Shown: positions 45,888-54,076 of the stretch, one piece after another
Layout: every line of letters starts with the position of its first letter
Numbering within the stretch: position 1 is the stretch's first letter
Made by a program: the position numbers and the translations under genes
From: Paraburkholderia franconis
Lineage (GTDB): Bacteria; Pseudomonadota; Gammaproteobacteria; Burkholderiales; Burkholderiaceae
DNA length: 64,000 nt
Assembly: GCF_009362735.1 (NCBI RefSeq)
Contig: NZ_WHNP01000031.1
Coordinates: forward strand, 1 to 64,000
Direction: 5' to 3'
Notes under the pieces: generated by a model
What the model saw: only the letters and a program-made list of their open reading frames with translations
The model's database searches: none
Told to the model about the DNA's origin: nothing

Positions 45888-46439
45888 TCAAACAAACACT
45901 TCGGCATCGCTCAGACGCTTGCCGGCCGCATCCTTCGCCGCGAGCATCGGCTCGAAGTCGATCTGCCAATCGATGCCGATCTCCGGATCGTTCCAGATAA
46001 TGCTGCGTTCGTGTTCAGGGAACCAGTAGTCGGTGGTCTTGTAAAGAAATTGAGCCGAGTCGGACAGCACGACGAAACCGTGCGCAAACCCCGGCGGAAT
46101 CCATAGCTGGCGATGGTTCTCCGCCGACAGAATCACGCCCTCCCACTTGCCGAAGTTCGGCGAACTCTTACGGACATCGACAGCGACGTCGAACACCTCG
46201 CCTTCGACTACGCGCACGAGCTTGCCCTGCGCATGCTGGATCTGATAATGGAGCCCACGCAGCACACCTTTCGCAGAACGCGAATGATTGTCCTGGACGA
46301 ACTCCACATCTGCTTGCACCTGTTCAGCAAACTCGCGTGCGTTGAAGCTTTCGAAGAAAAAACCGCGTGCATCACCGAACACTTTAGGTTCGATGATTTT
46401 GACTTCGGGCAGCGACGTAGGGGTTACCTGGATGGCCAT
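45888..46439 (-). CDS. rfbC: dTDP-4-dehydrorhamnose 3,5-epimerase
   Basis: 183 residues, the normal family size. 'FFFESFNAREFAEQV', 'FVQDNHSRSAKGVLRGLHYQ' (the catalytic histidine is in 'RGLHYQ'), 'QLWIPPGFAHGFVVLSDSAQ' and 'DPEIGIDW' are diagnostic. It epimerises C3 and C5 of dTDP-4-keto-6-deoxyglucose. Its start overlaps the end of rfbA by 16 bases, so the two are translationally coupled. Confidence 0.95.
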   Translation of the reverse strand: MAIQVTPTSLPEVKIIEPKVFGDARGFFFESFNAREFAEQVQADVEFVQDNHSRSAKGVLRGLHYQIQHAQGKLVRVVEGEVFDVAVDVRKSSPNFGKWEGVILSAENHRQLWIPPGFAHGFVVLSDSAQFLYKTTDYWFPEHERSIIWNDPEIGIDWQIDFEPMLAAKDAAGKRLSDAEVFV

Positions 46440-47317
46440 GCAACTTGGTCCTTCGGGAGGTTCAGCAAATATTGACCGTACGCGTTTTTTGCAAGTGGGG
46501 ACGCGAGCCGGAGCAATTGCTCTTCATCGATCCACTTGCGCCTGAATGCGATCTCTTCGGGACATGCAACGACAAGCCCCTGACGCTTCTGCAACGTTGC
46601 AATAAACGTCGCGGCCTCGATCAGCGAATCGTGCGTACCCGTGTCGAGCCACGCATACCCGCGGCCCATGATCTCAACATCGAGCTTCTGCGCATTCAGG
46701 TAGCGCGAATTGACATCCGTGATCTCGAGTTCGCCGCGCGCGGAGGGTTTGATGTCCACAGCGATGTCGCAGACGTCGCGATCGTAGAAGTACAAACCCG
46801 TGACCGCGTAATTCGAACGCGGCTTTGCAGGCTTCTCTTCGATCGACAGCGCGCGAAATTGCTTGTCGAATTCCACGACGCCATAGCGCTCGGGATCGTG
46901 CACGTGGTACGCAAACACCGTGGCGCCATCGGTGCGCGCGTTCGCACGCTCCAGCTGTTTCGCGAGATCGTGACCGTAGAAGATGTTGTCGCCGAGAATC
47001 AGCGCCGACGGATCATTGCCGACGAATTCCCTGCCGATGACGAACGCCTGCGCAAGTCCGTCCGGCGACGGCTGCACCGCATACTGGATGTTCATCCCCC
47101 ACTGGCTGCCATCGCCCAACATCGCTTCGAAGCGCGGCGTGTCCTGTGGTGTGGAGATGATCAGCACATCGCGAATGCCCGCGACCATCAGCGTCGACAG
47201 CGGGTAGTAGATCATCGGCTTGTCGTACACGGGAAGCAGCTGCTTCGACACGACATGCGTTATAGGATACAGCCGGGTGCCCGAGCCGCCCGCCAGAATA
47301 ATGCCCTTGCGCGCCAT
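46424..47317 (-). CDS. rfbA: Glucose-1-phosphate thymidylyltransferase
   Basis: 297 residues from the ATG at 47315-47317; a longer frame upstream would run antisense-like into rfbB and has no coding character. 'GIILAGGSGTRLYPITHVVS' with 'KQLLPVYDKPMIYYPLSTLM' is the RmlA signature, and 'LILGDNIFYGHDL' holds a metal-binding aspartate. It makes dTDP-glucose from glucose-1-P and dTTP, the first committed step, and is usually inhibited by dTDP-rhamnose. Ten bases separate it from rfbB. Confidence 0.95.
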   Translation of the reverse strand: MARKGIILAGGSGTRLYPITHVVSKQLLPVYDKPMIYYPLSTLMVAGIRDVLIISTPQDTPRFEAMLGDGSQWGMNIQYAVQPSPDGLAQAFVIGREFVGNDPSALILGDNIFYGHDLAKQLERANARTDGATVFAYHVHDPERYGVVEFDKQFRALSIEEKPAKPRSNYAVTGLYFYDRDVCDIAVDIKPSARGELEITDVNSRYLNAQKLDVEIMGRGYAWLDTGTHDSLIEAATFIATLQKRQGLVVACPEEIAFRRKWIDEEQLLRLASPLAKNAYGQYLLNLPKDQVAWPSR

Positions 47318-47327
47318 CGTTTTGCCC

Positions 47328-48389
47328 TTACGCGCGTTGCGCGTAGTTGGTTTCGACCCACTTGCGGTACTCGCCCGAAGCGACTTCGTCGACCCATTCC
47401 TGGTTGTCGAGATACCACTGCACGGTCTTCGCGAGCCCCGTCTCGAACGTCTCAGCGGGCTTCCAGCCAAGCTCACGCTCGAGCTTGCGCGCATCGATCG
47501 CATAGCGGCGATCGTGGCCAGGACGGTCCTTCACATAAGTGATCTGATCGCGATACGAGCCTTGCGCCTTCGGACGCTTCTGGTCGAGCAGGTCGCACAG
47601 CGTGTGCACGACTTCGAGGTTCTTCTTCTCGTTCCAGCCGCCGACGTTATACGTCTCGCCCGGCACGCCGCGCGCGAGCACTTCGCGGATCGCGCTGCAG
47701 TGGTCGCCGACGTACAGCCAGTCGCGCACGTTCTGACCGTCGCCGTAGACGGGCAGCGGCTTGCCGCCGAGCGCGTTCGCGATCATCAGCGGGATGAGCT
47801 TTTCGGGGAACTGGTAGGGGCCGTAGTTGTTCGAGCAGTTCGTCGTCAGCACGGGCAGGCCATACGTGTGGTGATAGGCGCGCACGAGATGATCGGAGCC
47901 CGCCTTGGTCGCCGAATAGGGGCTGTTCGGCGCATAGGGCGTGGTTTCGGAAAATTGCGGATCGGTTGCGGACAGCGAACCGAAGACTTCGTCCGTCGAC
48001 ACATGCAGGAAGCGGAAAGCCGCCTTGTCCGCATCGTTCAGCGCGCTCCAGTACGCGCGGGCTGCTTCGAGCAGCGTGAACGTGCCGACGACGTTGGTCT
48101 GCACGAAGTCCGCCGGCCCGTGGATCGAGCGGTCGACATGGCTTTCGGCTGCAAAGTGCAGCACCGCGCGCGGCTTGTGCTCGGCAAAGAGTGCGTCGAG
48201 CGTCGCGCGGTCGCAGATGTCGGCGCGCACGAACACGTGACGGGGATTGTCCTGCTGCGACTTCAAGGTGCCCAGATTACCGGCATAAGTGAGCTTGTCC
48301 AGATTGAGGACTGGCTCATCGGAGGCGTTCAACCATTCAAGCACGAAATTGGCGCCGATAAAGCCGGCACCGCCCGTTACCAGGATCAT
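47328..48389 (-). CDS. rfbB: dTDP-glucose 4,6-dehydratase
   Basis: 353 residues. 'MILVTGGAGFIGANFVLEWL' (NAD site), 'HFAAESHVDRSIHGPADFVQ', 'FLHVSTDEVFGSL' and 'PNSPYSATKAGSDHLVRAYH' (YxxxK) identify RmlB; the catalytic DE pair is in 'STDEVFG'. It converts dTDP-glucose to dTDP-4-keto-6-deoxyglucose. It is the first gene of the long leftward unit (rfbBACD, GT2, wzm, wzt, further GTs to 36753). A candidate sigma-70 promoter is at 48512-48540. Confidence 0.95.
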   Translation of the reverse strand: MILVTGGAGFIGANFVLEWLNASDEPVLNLDKLTYAGNLGTLKSQQDNPRHVFVRADICDRATLDALFAEHKPRAVLHFAAESHVDRSIHGPADFVQTNVVGTFTLLEAARAYWSALNDADKAAFRFLHVSTDEVFGSLSATDPQFSETTPYAPNSPYSATKAGSDHLVRAYHHTYGLPVLTTNCSNNYGPYQFPEKLIPLMIANALGGKPLPVYGDGQNVRDWLYVGDHCSAIREVLARGVPGETYNVGGWNEKKNLEVVHTLCDLLDQKRPKAQGSYRDQITYVKDRPGHDRRYAIDARKLERELGWKPAETFETGLAKTVQWYLDNQEWVDEVASGEYRKWVETNYAQRA

Positions 48390-48511
48390 GGGATTCCTTC
48401 TAGAAATTTTCTCGACCGACTAGCCGGCTAGCCGCAGCTGTGAAAAACCGGCAGCCTTTACCTGAGCGGCCCGAACTCCGGCAAAGTTGACCGACCCCGC
48501 GAAGCGCGCGG

Positions 48512-48540
48512 TTTGTAACCGGCAATTATAAAGGTGTCAA
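48512..48540 (-). promoter_or_regulatory. Candidate sigma-70 promoter of the rfb/polysaccharide operon
   Basis: On the minus strand TTGACA (48535-48540) is followed, after exactly 17 bases, by TACAAA (48512-48517), with an additional TATAAT within the spacer. The start point would lie about 115 bases before the rfbB ATG. The -35 box is perfect; the -10 matches 4 of 6. Confidence 0.5.
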
Positions 48541-48582
48541 TGAGAAACACCAGCGCGCTAACAAACTGAGACGTTTTGTAAG

Positions 48583-49485
48583 TCAGGCCAGTGCAAGCAT
48601 CCAGTCGATGGTGTCTTCGAGCCCGATGGCGGGCATTTCCGGCACCACGCGGTTCAGCCGTTCGGCCGAACCCACCAGCATCTTGACCTCGTTTTGACGG
48701 ACGAACGCGGGATTGACGCGGACTTCGAGATCATGCCCCGTCGCTTCCCGCACGATGTCGACGATGTCCGTCAACGTGCGCGGCGTGCCGCTGCAGACGT
48801 TGAGCGTCTCGCCCGCAACAGGCGATTCCAGCAGCGCCCGATAGGCGGTCGACACCATCCGCACATCGGAAAAATCGCGCGCGACGTCGAGATTCCCAAG
48901 CTCGATAAACGGCCGCCGCCGGACGAAATGGGAAACAATTTTAGGAACAAGGAAACGCTCGGATTGCCCGCGTCCCGTGTAATTGAAGGGTCGCGTGACA
49001 ACGATGGGCAGGCGGTCGAACCACGTCCGCACCAGATGCTCCATCGCCAGCTTGCTCGCCGCGTAGTGGTTGACGGGTGCGGGCGCGGTAGCTTCGTCGA
49101 CGACGCCCTCCGCGTTGCCATAGACGTTCGCGCTACTCGCGATCAGGATCTTGCGCGGCTCGTGGCCGACGTCGACGCACGCCTGCAGCAGGTTCGTCGT
49201 GCCGATCACATTGACGTTGTACAGGTCCAACGGGTCGTCATGCGCGACGAAGCTGATCGCCGCCAGATGCACGATGAATGCGGGCTTCAGTTCGCCGATC
49301 AGGCGTCGGCAGTCGGGCAGCGACGTAATGTCGAGCGCGCGCTCGCCGGGCTGCGGCGCGCCGGCCGTCGTGCCGATGACCTCATAGCCCGCGTCGGCCA
49401 GTTCCTCCCGGACGTAGGCACCAGTGAAACCGCTCGCCCCCGTAAGGAGCACGCGATGGATGACTGGCTCAGACGGATGCCGCAA
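48583..49485 (-). CDS. GDP-6-deoxy-D-mannose reductase-like SDR
   Basis: 300 residues. 'RVLLTGASGFTGAYVREELA' (cofactor site), 'FIVHLAAISFVAHDDPLDLY', 'ILIASSANVYGNAEG', 'VNHYAASKLAMEHLVRTWFD' (YxxxK) and 'VTRPFNYTGRGQSERFLVPK' point to RMD/Gmd-related reductases. 'HLAAISFVAHDDPLDLYNVN' is close to the Burkholderia/Pseudomonas enzymes that reduce GDP-4-keto-6-deoxymannose to GDP-D-rhamnose. No gmd dehydratase is in the window, so its substrate must come from elsewhere or the LegB-like enzyme. It is transcribed leftward and ends about 190 bp upstream of rfbB, so it probably heads or precedes the same transcription unit. Confidence 0.78.
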   Translation of the reverse strand: MRHPSEPVIHRVLLTGASGFTGAYVREELADAGYEVIGTTAGAPQPGERALDITSLPDCRRLIGELKPAFIVHLAAISFVAHDDPLDLYNVNVIGTTNLLQACVDVGHEPRKILIASSANVYGNAEGVVDEATAPAPVNHYAASKLAMEHLVRTWFDRLPIVVTRPFNYTGRGQSERFLVPKIVSHFVRRRPFIELGNLDVARDFSDVRMVSTAYRALLESPVAGETLNVCSGTPRTLTDIVDIVREATGHDLEVRVNPAFVRQNEVKMLVGSAERLNRVVPEMPAIGLEDTIDWMLALA

Positions 49486-49822
49486 ACTCTTCCTCCCCTG
49501 CTTTGAGATGCTCGGCCGTGCAGGCAGCCGGGCGATTATATCTGACGAATAAATCGGCCCGCTTCATTCCCAAGGCGCGTAAAAGCGAGTTTGACGGCCA
49601 GAAAATCCTCAAAAAATCAAAAAATATTTCTGCAGTTGCGCCGTCAACGCGCGACGGGCGGCATCGAGGCGCGGCGCGCTCAACGACGATGTCACGAGCG
49701 CGCGCTATCATGTGGCGTTGTGCAGCGCAGGTCGTCGGCAGCGTATCCGTTCCCTTATCGAGCGGGCATCCGTCGCGTCACGACACTGCCGCCGCGTCCT
49801 TTGGAACCACCCATTCTTCCCG
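49486..49822. other. Divergent promoter region, 337 bp
   Basis: Separates the reductase gene (leftward) from the ApaH gene (rightward) and so marks the right edge of the polysaccharide locus. An A-rich tract lies at about 49600-49630. I did not find a confident promoter pair or any RNA gene. Confidence 0.4.
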
Positions 49823-50671
49823 ATGACCGTTTCCACCAGCTCCCCTCCCCTCGCTTTCGGCGATCTGCAGGGCTGCCGCACCCAGTTCCAGCAACTTCTC
49901 GCGAAGGCCGCACCGCCCGCCGATGCGCCGCTGTGGTTCGCGGGTGATCTGATCAATCGGGGCGGCGAATCGCTCGCGACGTTGCGCGACATCATCGCGC
50001 TCGGCGATCGCGCGGTTCCCGTGCTGGGCAATCACGACCTGCATCTGCTGTCGGTGTCGGCAGGCATCCGCAAGTCGAAGAAAGGCGACACGATCGACGA
50101 AATCCTTGCCGCGCCCGACGCCGAGGATCTGCTGCACTGGATTCGCCACCGGCCGCTCGCGCACTACGAGAACGGCATGCTGCTCGTGCATGCGGGCGTG
50201 CTGCCGCAATGGGACGTCGATCTGACGCTGGAACTCGCCGACGAACTGCAACGCGCGTTGCGCGCGCCGGGCTGGAAAGAGACGCTCGCGGGCCTGTACG
50301 GCAACGAGCCGAACCGATGGAAACCAAGCCTCAAGGGCATCGACCGCCTGCGTCTGACGTGCACCGCGCTCACGCGCATGCGCTTCTGCGATGCCGACGG
50401 CGTGATGGATTTTTCGTCGAGCGGCGGCATCGGCTCCGCGCCGAAGGGCTTCATGCCGTGGTTCGACGTGCCTGGGCGCAAGACGGAAAACACCACGATC
50501 GTCTGCGGACACTGGGCCGCGCTCGGCCTGATGATCCGCGACAATCTGATCGGACTGGATTCAGGTTGTGTGTGGGGCGAGCAGCTGACGGCCGTCCGGC
50601 TGGCGCAGTCGCCCGCCGAGCGCACGGTCACGCAAGTGGAATGCGAAGGCTGCCGCGCCGACGGCGGTTGA
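49823..50671 (+). CDS. apaH: Symmetrical bis(5'-nucleosyl)-tetraphosphatase
   Basis: 282 residues from the ATG at 49823-49825. 'LAFGDLQGCRTQFQQLLAKA' (the usual GDxHG reads GDLQG), 'LWFAGDLINRGGESLATLRD', 'VPVLGNHDLHLLSVSAGIRK' and 'VVCGHWAALGLMIRDNLIGL' (in part 'CGHWAALG') are the ApaH signature, with the metal ligands in GD, GN-H and GH. It hydrolyses Ap4A to two ADP. The gene is convergent with the plsC-type gene, 15 bases apart, and starts the conserved chromosomal part. Confidence 0.92.
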   Translation: MTVSTSSPPLAFGDLQGCRTQFQQLLAKAAPPADAPLWFAGDLINRGGESLATLRDIIALGDRAVPVLGNHDLHLLSVSAGIRKSKKGDTIDEILAAPDAEDLLHWIRHRPLAHYENGMLLVHAGVLPQWDVDLTLELADELQRALRAPGWKETLAGLYGNEPNRWKPSLKGIDRLRLTCTALTRMRFCDADGVMDFSSSGGIGSAPKGFMPWFDVPGRKTENTTIVCGHWAALGLMIRDNLIGLDSGCVWGEQLTAVRLAQSPAERTVTQVECEGCRADGG

Positions 50672-50686
50672 TGGGCGCCTGATCGA

Positions 50687-51541
50687 TTACGCGTGGCGTG
50701 TCAGATCGACGTCCGAACTGCCGTCGAGCGCTTCCGCCGCGCTGTTCGCGCTGGCATCGATGAACTCCTGAGTCCGGTCGGCGATCTGTCCGGAGCGGCG
50801 CGCCTCCGGGTCCTGCAACGCGGCGAGCGCTGCCTGCACGGAAGCCTGCGCCTCAGACGCAAGCAAGCGCCGGTCGGCACCCGGCGCGAGCGGCGCGCCG
50901 ACATACACATGCGCGGTCAGCGGGCCGCCGCGCAACAACGCATCGAGCGATTCGCCAAGTGACATCTCGCCGATATACGCCGGCGCTGTCGATTGCCGGC
51001 CGTGCGCATCTTCGTACATCAGGCAGAGAGGCTGCACGGGGCGTGACGCCGATACGGGCGCCTGAAACATGTTTGCGTGAAACGGCAACAGTTGAGTGCC
51101 GTCGGACGTCGTGCCTTCCGGAAATACGCACATCAGCTCGCCCGCGTTCAGCCGGTTTGCGAGTTCATGCATAATGCGCTTCGCGTCGCTGCGCTTCTCG
51201 CGCTGAATGAACACGGTGCCCAGTTGCTGGGCGCACCAGCCGACGATTGGCCACTTGCGGATCTCCGCCTTCGATACGAACGGCGTCGGCCGCCACGCGT
51301 TGATCACGTAGATGTCGATCCACGAAATGTGATTCGCGACGACCAGCACGCCTTCATCGAGCCGCACGCCATCGTTGTGCACGACGAGACGCATGCCGCA
51401 CAACTGCAGCATGCGCAGCGACCAGGCGCGATTCAATTCCAGACGCTGCTGCGCAGTCGCACGAGGAAAACGCGTCCAGACGGTCCACATGCCGTACAGC
51501 AGATGCACGACCAGCCGAACCTTGCGAAATGCGAGCTTCAT
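50687..51541 (-). CDS. plsC: Lysophospholipid (1-acyl-glycerol-3-phosphate) acyltransferase
   Basis: 284 residues. 'VVANHISWIDIYVINAWRPT' carries the catalytic HxxxxD, 'FVSKAEIRKWPIVG' the second block and 'LMCVFPEGTTSDGTQLLPFH' the glycerol-phosphate binding FPEGT. A membrane-embedded N-terminal region (LAFRKVRLVVHLLYGMW) anchors it at the inner membrane. The family adds the second fatty acid of phosphatidic acid. It lies as the last gene of the yqgE-ruvX-pyrR-[IscB element]-pyrB-pyrC'-plsC array, which is common in Burkholderia. There are 72 bases between it and pyrC'. Confidence 0.88.
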   Translation of the reverse strand: MKLAFRKVRLVVHLLYGMWTVWTRFPRATAQQRLELNRAWSLRMLQLCGMRLVVHNDGVRLDEGVLVVANHISWIDIYVINAWRPTPFVSKAEIRKWPIVGWCAQQLGTVFIQREKRSDAKRIMHELANRLNAGELMCVFPEGTTSDGTQLLPFHANMFQAPVSASRPVQPLCLMYEDAHGRQSTAPAYIGEMSLGESLDALLRGGPLTAHVYVGAPLAPGADRRLLASEAQASVQAALAALQDPEARRSGQIADRTQEFIDASANSAAEALDGSSDVDLTRHA

Positions 51542-51613
51542 GGTGAGAGTTTTCCGCTTACCTTCCGATTCTTCGGAGCTTCTTTTTCGCTTCTCTGCCG
51601 ATGTCCGGCTTTC

Positions 51614-52891
51614 TCAGCGCTGCTCGAACGCAACCTGCCCGCCGACGACCGTCGCACGCACGCGCGCAGGCAGCTCGTAGCCGAGGAACGGCGTGTTGTG
51701 CCCCTGGCTCTTCAGCGCGCGAGGCTCGACGCGCCAATGTGCGCCGCGGTCGAACACGCACAGATCGGCGGTTGAGCCCACTTCGATGCGGCCGGCGGGC
51801 AGTTTCAACACGTCGGCAGGCGCGGCCGTGATGCGGTTCAGCGCCTTCGCGAGCGAAACGCCCGCCTCGTCCGCCCACTTGACCGTCAGCGACAGCAGCA
51901 GCTCGAGCCCTGTCGCGCCCGGCGTCGCCTCGGCGAACGGCAGCAGCTTTTCGTCGTCGTCGACGGGCGTGTGGTCCGAACAGATCGCGTCGATCGTGCC
52001 GTCGAGCAGGCCCGCGCGAATCGCCTCGCGGTCGCGTTGCGAGCGCAGCGGCGGATCGAGCCGGAATTGCGAATCGAAATAGCCGATGTCGATGTCGATC
52101 AGATGCACATGATTGATCGTCACGTCGCAGGTGACGGGCAGGCCTTCTGCCTTCGCCGCGCGCATGAGCGCGACGCCCGCGCCCGACGACACGTGCGACA
52201 GATGCACGCGCGCACCCGTCACGCGGACGAGCTCGAAAATCGTATGCAGCGCGATCGTTTCCGCCGATACGGGCACGCCCGATAGACCAAGGCGCGACGC
52301 GAGCGGCCCGCTCGCCGCGACGCCGCCCTTCGCCAGATAGGCATCTTGCGGACGCAGCCACGCGGTATAGCCGTACGTGTTCGCGTACTGCAGCGCGCGC
52401 AGCAGCACCTGCGTATCGACGATGGGCGTATCGGCCTGCGAGAAGCCGACACAGCCCGCTTCCGTCAGCTCGACCATCTCGGTGATCACCTGCCCCTTGA
52501 GGCCGACCGTCAGCGCGCCGAGCGGATAGACATGCGCGCGGTTCAGATTGCGCGCGCGAAACTTGAGCATTTCGACGAGGCCCGGCTCGTCGAGCACGGG
52601 ATCGGTGTCGGGCGGACACACGAGGGTCGTCACGCCGCCTGCGAGCGCCGCGGCCATTTCCGATTCGAGCGTCGCCTTGTGCTCGTAGCCCGGTTCGCGC
52701 AGCCGCGCGGACAGATCGACGAAGCCGGGCGCCACATACAGGCCCGTCGCGTCGATCGTCTTTGCCGCGTTGAAATCGGCAGGCGCGCTGCCGAGCGCGA
52801 CGATCTTGCCCGCCGCGATGAATACGTCCTGTTGCTGCTCGGTGCCCGCGACCGGATCGATCAGCGTGCCGCCTTGAATGTAAATCTTCAT
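51614..52891 (-). CDS. pyrC: Dihydroorotase-like protein, probably non-catalytic PyrC'
   Basis: 425 residues with a complete amidohydrolase outline: 'DATGLYVAPGFVDLSARLRE', 'LESEMAAALAGGVTTLVCPP', and 'DGTIDAICSDHTPVDDDEKL'. The key point is position about 58-66: active dihydroorotases read 'D.HvHLREPG', while this protein reads 'VDLSARLREPG', so both HxH metal ligands are absent. 'INHVHLID' stands where active enzymes have 'PHHL'. This is the pattern of PyrC' of Pseudomonas, an inactive homologue that assembles with PyrB into a dodecameric aspartate transcarbamoylase. A true dihydroorotase must be encoded elsewhere. Gene order pyrB-pyrC', 57 bases apart, fits that partnership. Confidence 0.88.
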   Translation of the reverse strand: MKIYIQGGTLIDPVAGTEQQQDVFIAAGKIVALGSAPADFNAAKTIDATGLYVAPGFVDLSARLREPGYEHKATLESEMAAALAGGVTTLVCPPDTDPVLDEPGLVEMLKFRARNLNRAHVYPLGALTVGLKGQVITEMVELTEAGCVGFSQADTPIVDTQVLLRALQYANTYGYTAWLRPQDAYLAKGGVAASGPLASRLGLSGVPVSAETIALHTIFELVRVTGARVHLSHVSSGAGVALMRAAKAEGLPVTCDVTINHVHLIDIDIGYFDSQFRLDPPLRSQRDREAIRAGLLDGTIDAICSDHTPVDDDEKLLPFAEATPGATGLELLLSLTVKWADEAGVSLAKALNRITAAPADVLKLPAGRIEVGSTADLCVFDRGAHWRVEPRALKSQGHNTPFLGYELPARVRATVVGGQVAFEQR

Positions 52892-52948
52892 TCGCTGCCT
52901 TTTTTGCCTGCCAGTGTGCCTGATGTGGTTGCGTGAACCGTCTGCGGA

Positions 52949-53980
52949 TCAGTCGTTGTTGCCCGCGACGATGCCCATCACCGCCATGCGCACCGCGATG
53001 CCGAACGTCACCTGATTGAGGATCACCGACTGCGGCCCGTCCGCGACCTGCGAATCGATTTCGACGCCGCGATTCATCGGGCCCGGGTGCATCACAATCG
53101 CATCGGGCTTCGCGAGCGCGAGACGCTCGGGCGTCAGCCCCCAGCTCTTGAAGTACTCCTGCGCCGAAGGTAGCAGCGCGCCGCTCATCCGCTCGTTCTG
53201 CAGACGCAGCATGATGATCACGTCGACGCCCTTCAGCCCTTCGTCGAGGTTGTGGAACACGCGCACGCCCATCTGTTCGAGACCGCCCGGCAACAGCGTG
53301 CGCGGACCGATCGCGCGCACTTCCGGCACGCCGAGCGTGGTGAGCGCGTGAATGTCGGAGCGCGCGACGCGCGAATGCAGAATGTCGCCGACGATCGCTA
53401 CGCGCAGATTCGTGAAATCGCGCTTGTAATGACGGATCGTGTACATGTCGAGCAGACCCTGCGTCGGGTGCGCGTGCCGGCCGTCACCCGCGTTGATCAC
53501 GTGCACGTGTGGCGCGCAGTGCTCGGCGATCAGATACGGCGCGCCGCTCGACGCGTGGCGCACGACGAACATGTCGGCATGCATCGCCGACAGGTTGTTG
53601 ATCGTGTCGAGCAGCGACTCGCCCTTGCTCGTCGACGAAGCGTTGATGTTCAGATTGATCACGTCCGCCGACAGCCGCTTTGCGGCGATCTCGAACGTGG
53701 TGCGCGTGCGCGTCGAGTTTTCGAAGAACAGGTTGAACACCGACTTGCCGCGCAACAGCGGCACCTTCTTCACTTCACGGTCGGTCACGCTGACGAACTG
53801 CTCGGCCGTATCGAGAATGTGGCTGACGATCGCGCGCGGCAAGCCCTCGATTGTCAGCAGGTGCTTCAACTCGCCGTTCTTCGTAAGCTGCGGATTGCCC
53901 TTCAGGAAACCGTAGCGAAAACGGTCCGCTGACGCGGCGCTGTCGGTGGAACCTTGGGAAACCTGGTTGAACGTGTTCAT
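52949..53980 (-). CDS. pyrB: Aspartate carbamoyltransferase catalytic subunit
   Basis: 343 residues. 'FNLFFENSTRTRTTFEIAAK' is the carbamoyl-phosphate motif (STRTRT), 'DGRHAHPTQGLLDMYTIRHY' the HPTQ motif, and 'PDAIVMHPGPMNRGVEID' the C-terminal HPGPxNR. It catalyses the committed step of pyrimidine synthesis from carbamoyl phosphate and aspartate. A long N-terminal extension of about 35 residues precedes the core, as in the dodecameric PyrB/PyrC' class. The usual intergenic segment between pyrR and pyrB is interrupted by the IscB element, whose right-end hairpin ends 15 bases before this start codon; no clear Shine-Dalgarno lies between them except GAGGG inside the hairpin. Confidence 0.96.
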   Translation of the reverse strand: MNTFNQVSQGSTDSAASADRFRYGFLKGNPQLTKNGELKHLLTIEGLPRAIVSHILDTAEQFVSVTDREVKKVPLLRGKSVFNLFFENSTRTRTTFEIAAKRLSADVINLNINASSTSKGESLLDTINNLSAMHADMFVVRHASSGAPYLIAEHCAPHVHVINAGDGRHAHPTQGLLDMYTIRHYKRDFTNLRVAIVGDILHSRVARSDIHALTTLGVPEVRAIGPRTLLPGGLEQMGVRVFHNLDEGLKGVDVIIMLRLQNERMSGALLPSAQEYFKSWGLTPERLALAKPDAIVMHPGPMNRGVEIDSQVADGPQSVILNQVTFGIAVRMAVMGIVAGNND

Positions 53981-53995
53981 CCGGTTGCGCAGGAA

Positions 53996-54020
53996 CCCTC
54001 GGCGTTCATGCCGGGGAGGG
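53996..54020 (-). repeat. Right-end subterminal hairpin of the IscB element
   Basis: CCCTC (53996-54000) pairs with GAGGG (54016-54020) and GGC (54001-54003) with GCC (54010-54012), leaving a GGG bulge and a six-base loop. IS200/IS605 elements use such imperfect hairpins for TnpA recognition. It lies 16 bases from the pyrB start codon. Confidence 0.55.
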
Positions 54021-54076
54021 ATAGCGCGACGTGCGAAGCGCGCCTCGCTGTTGTGCCGGTCCCTGATTCCTTTCCT

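Noticed and set aside
47220..48431. 403-residue open frame opposite rfbB
   Set aside because: Antisense shadow of a clear dTDP-glucose dehydratase.
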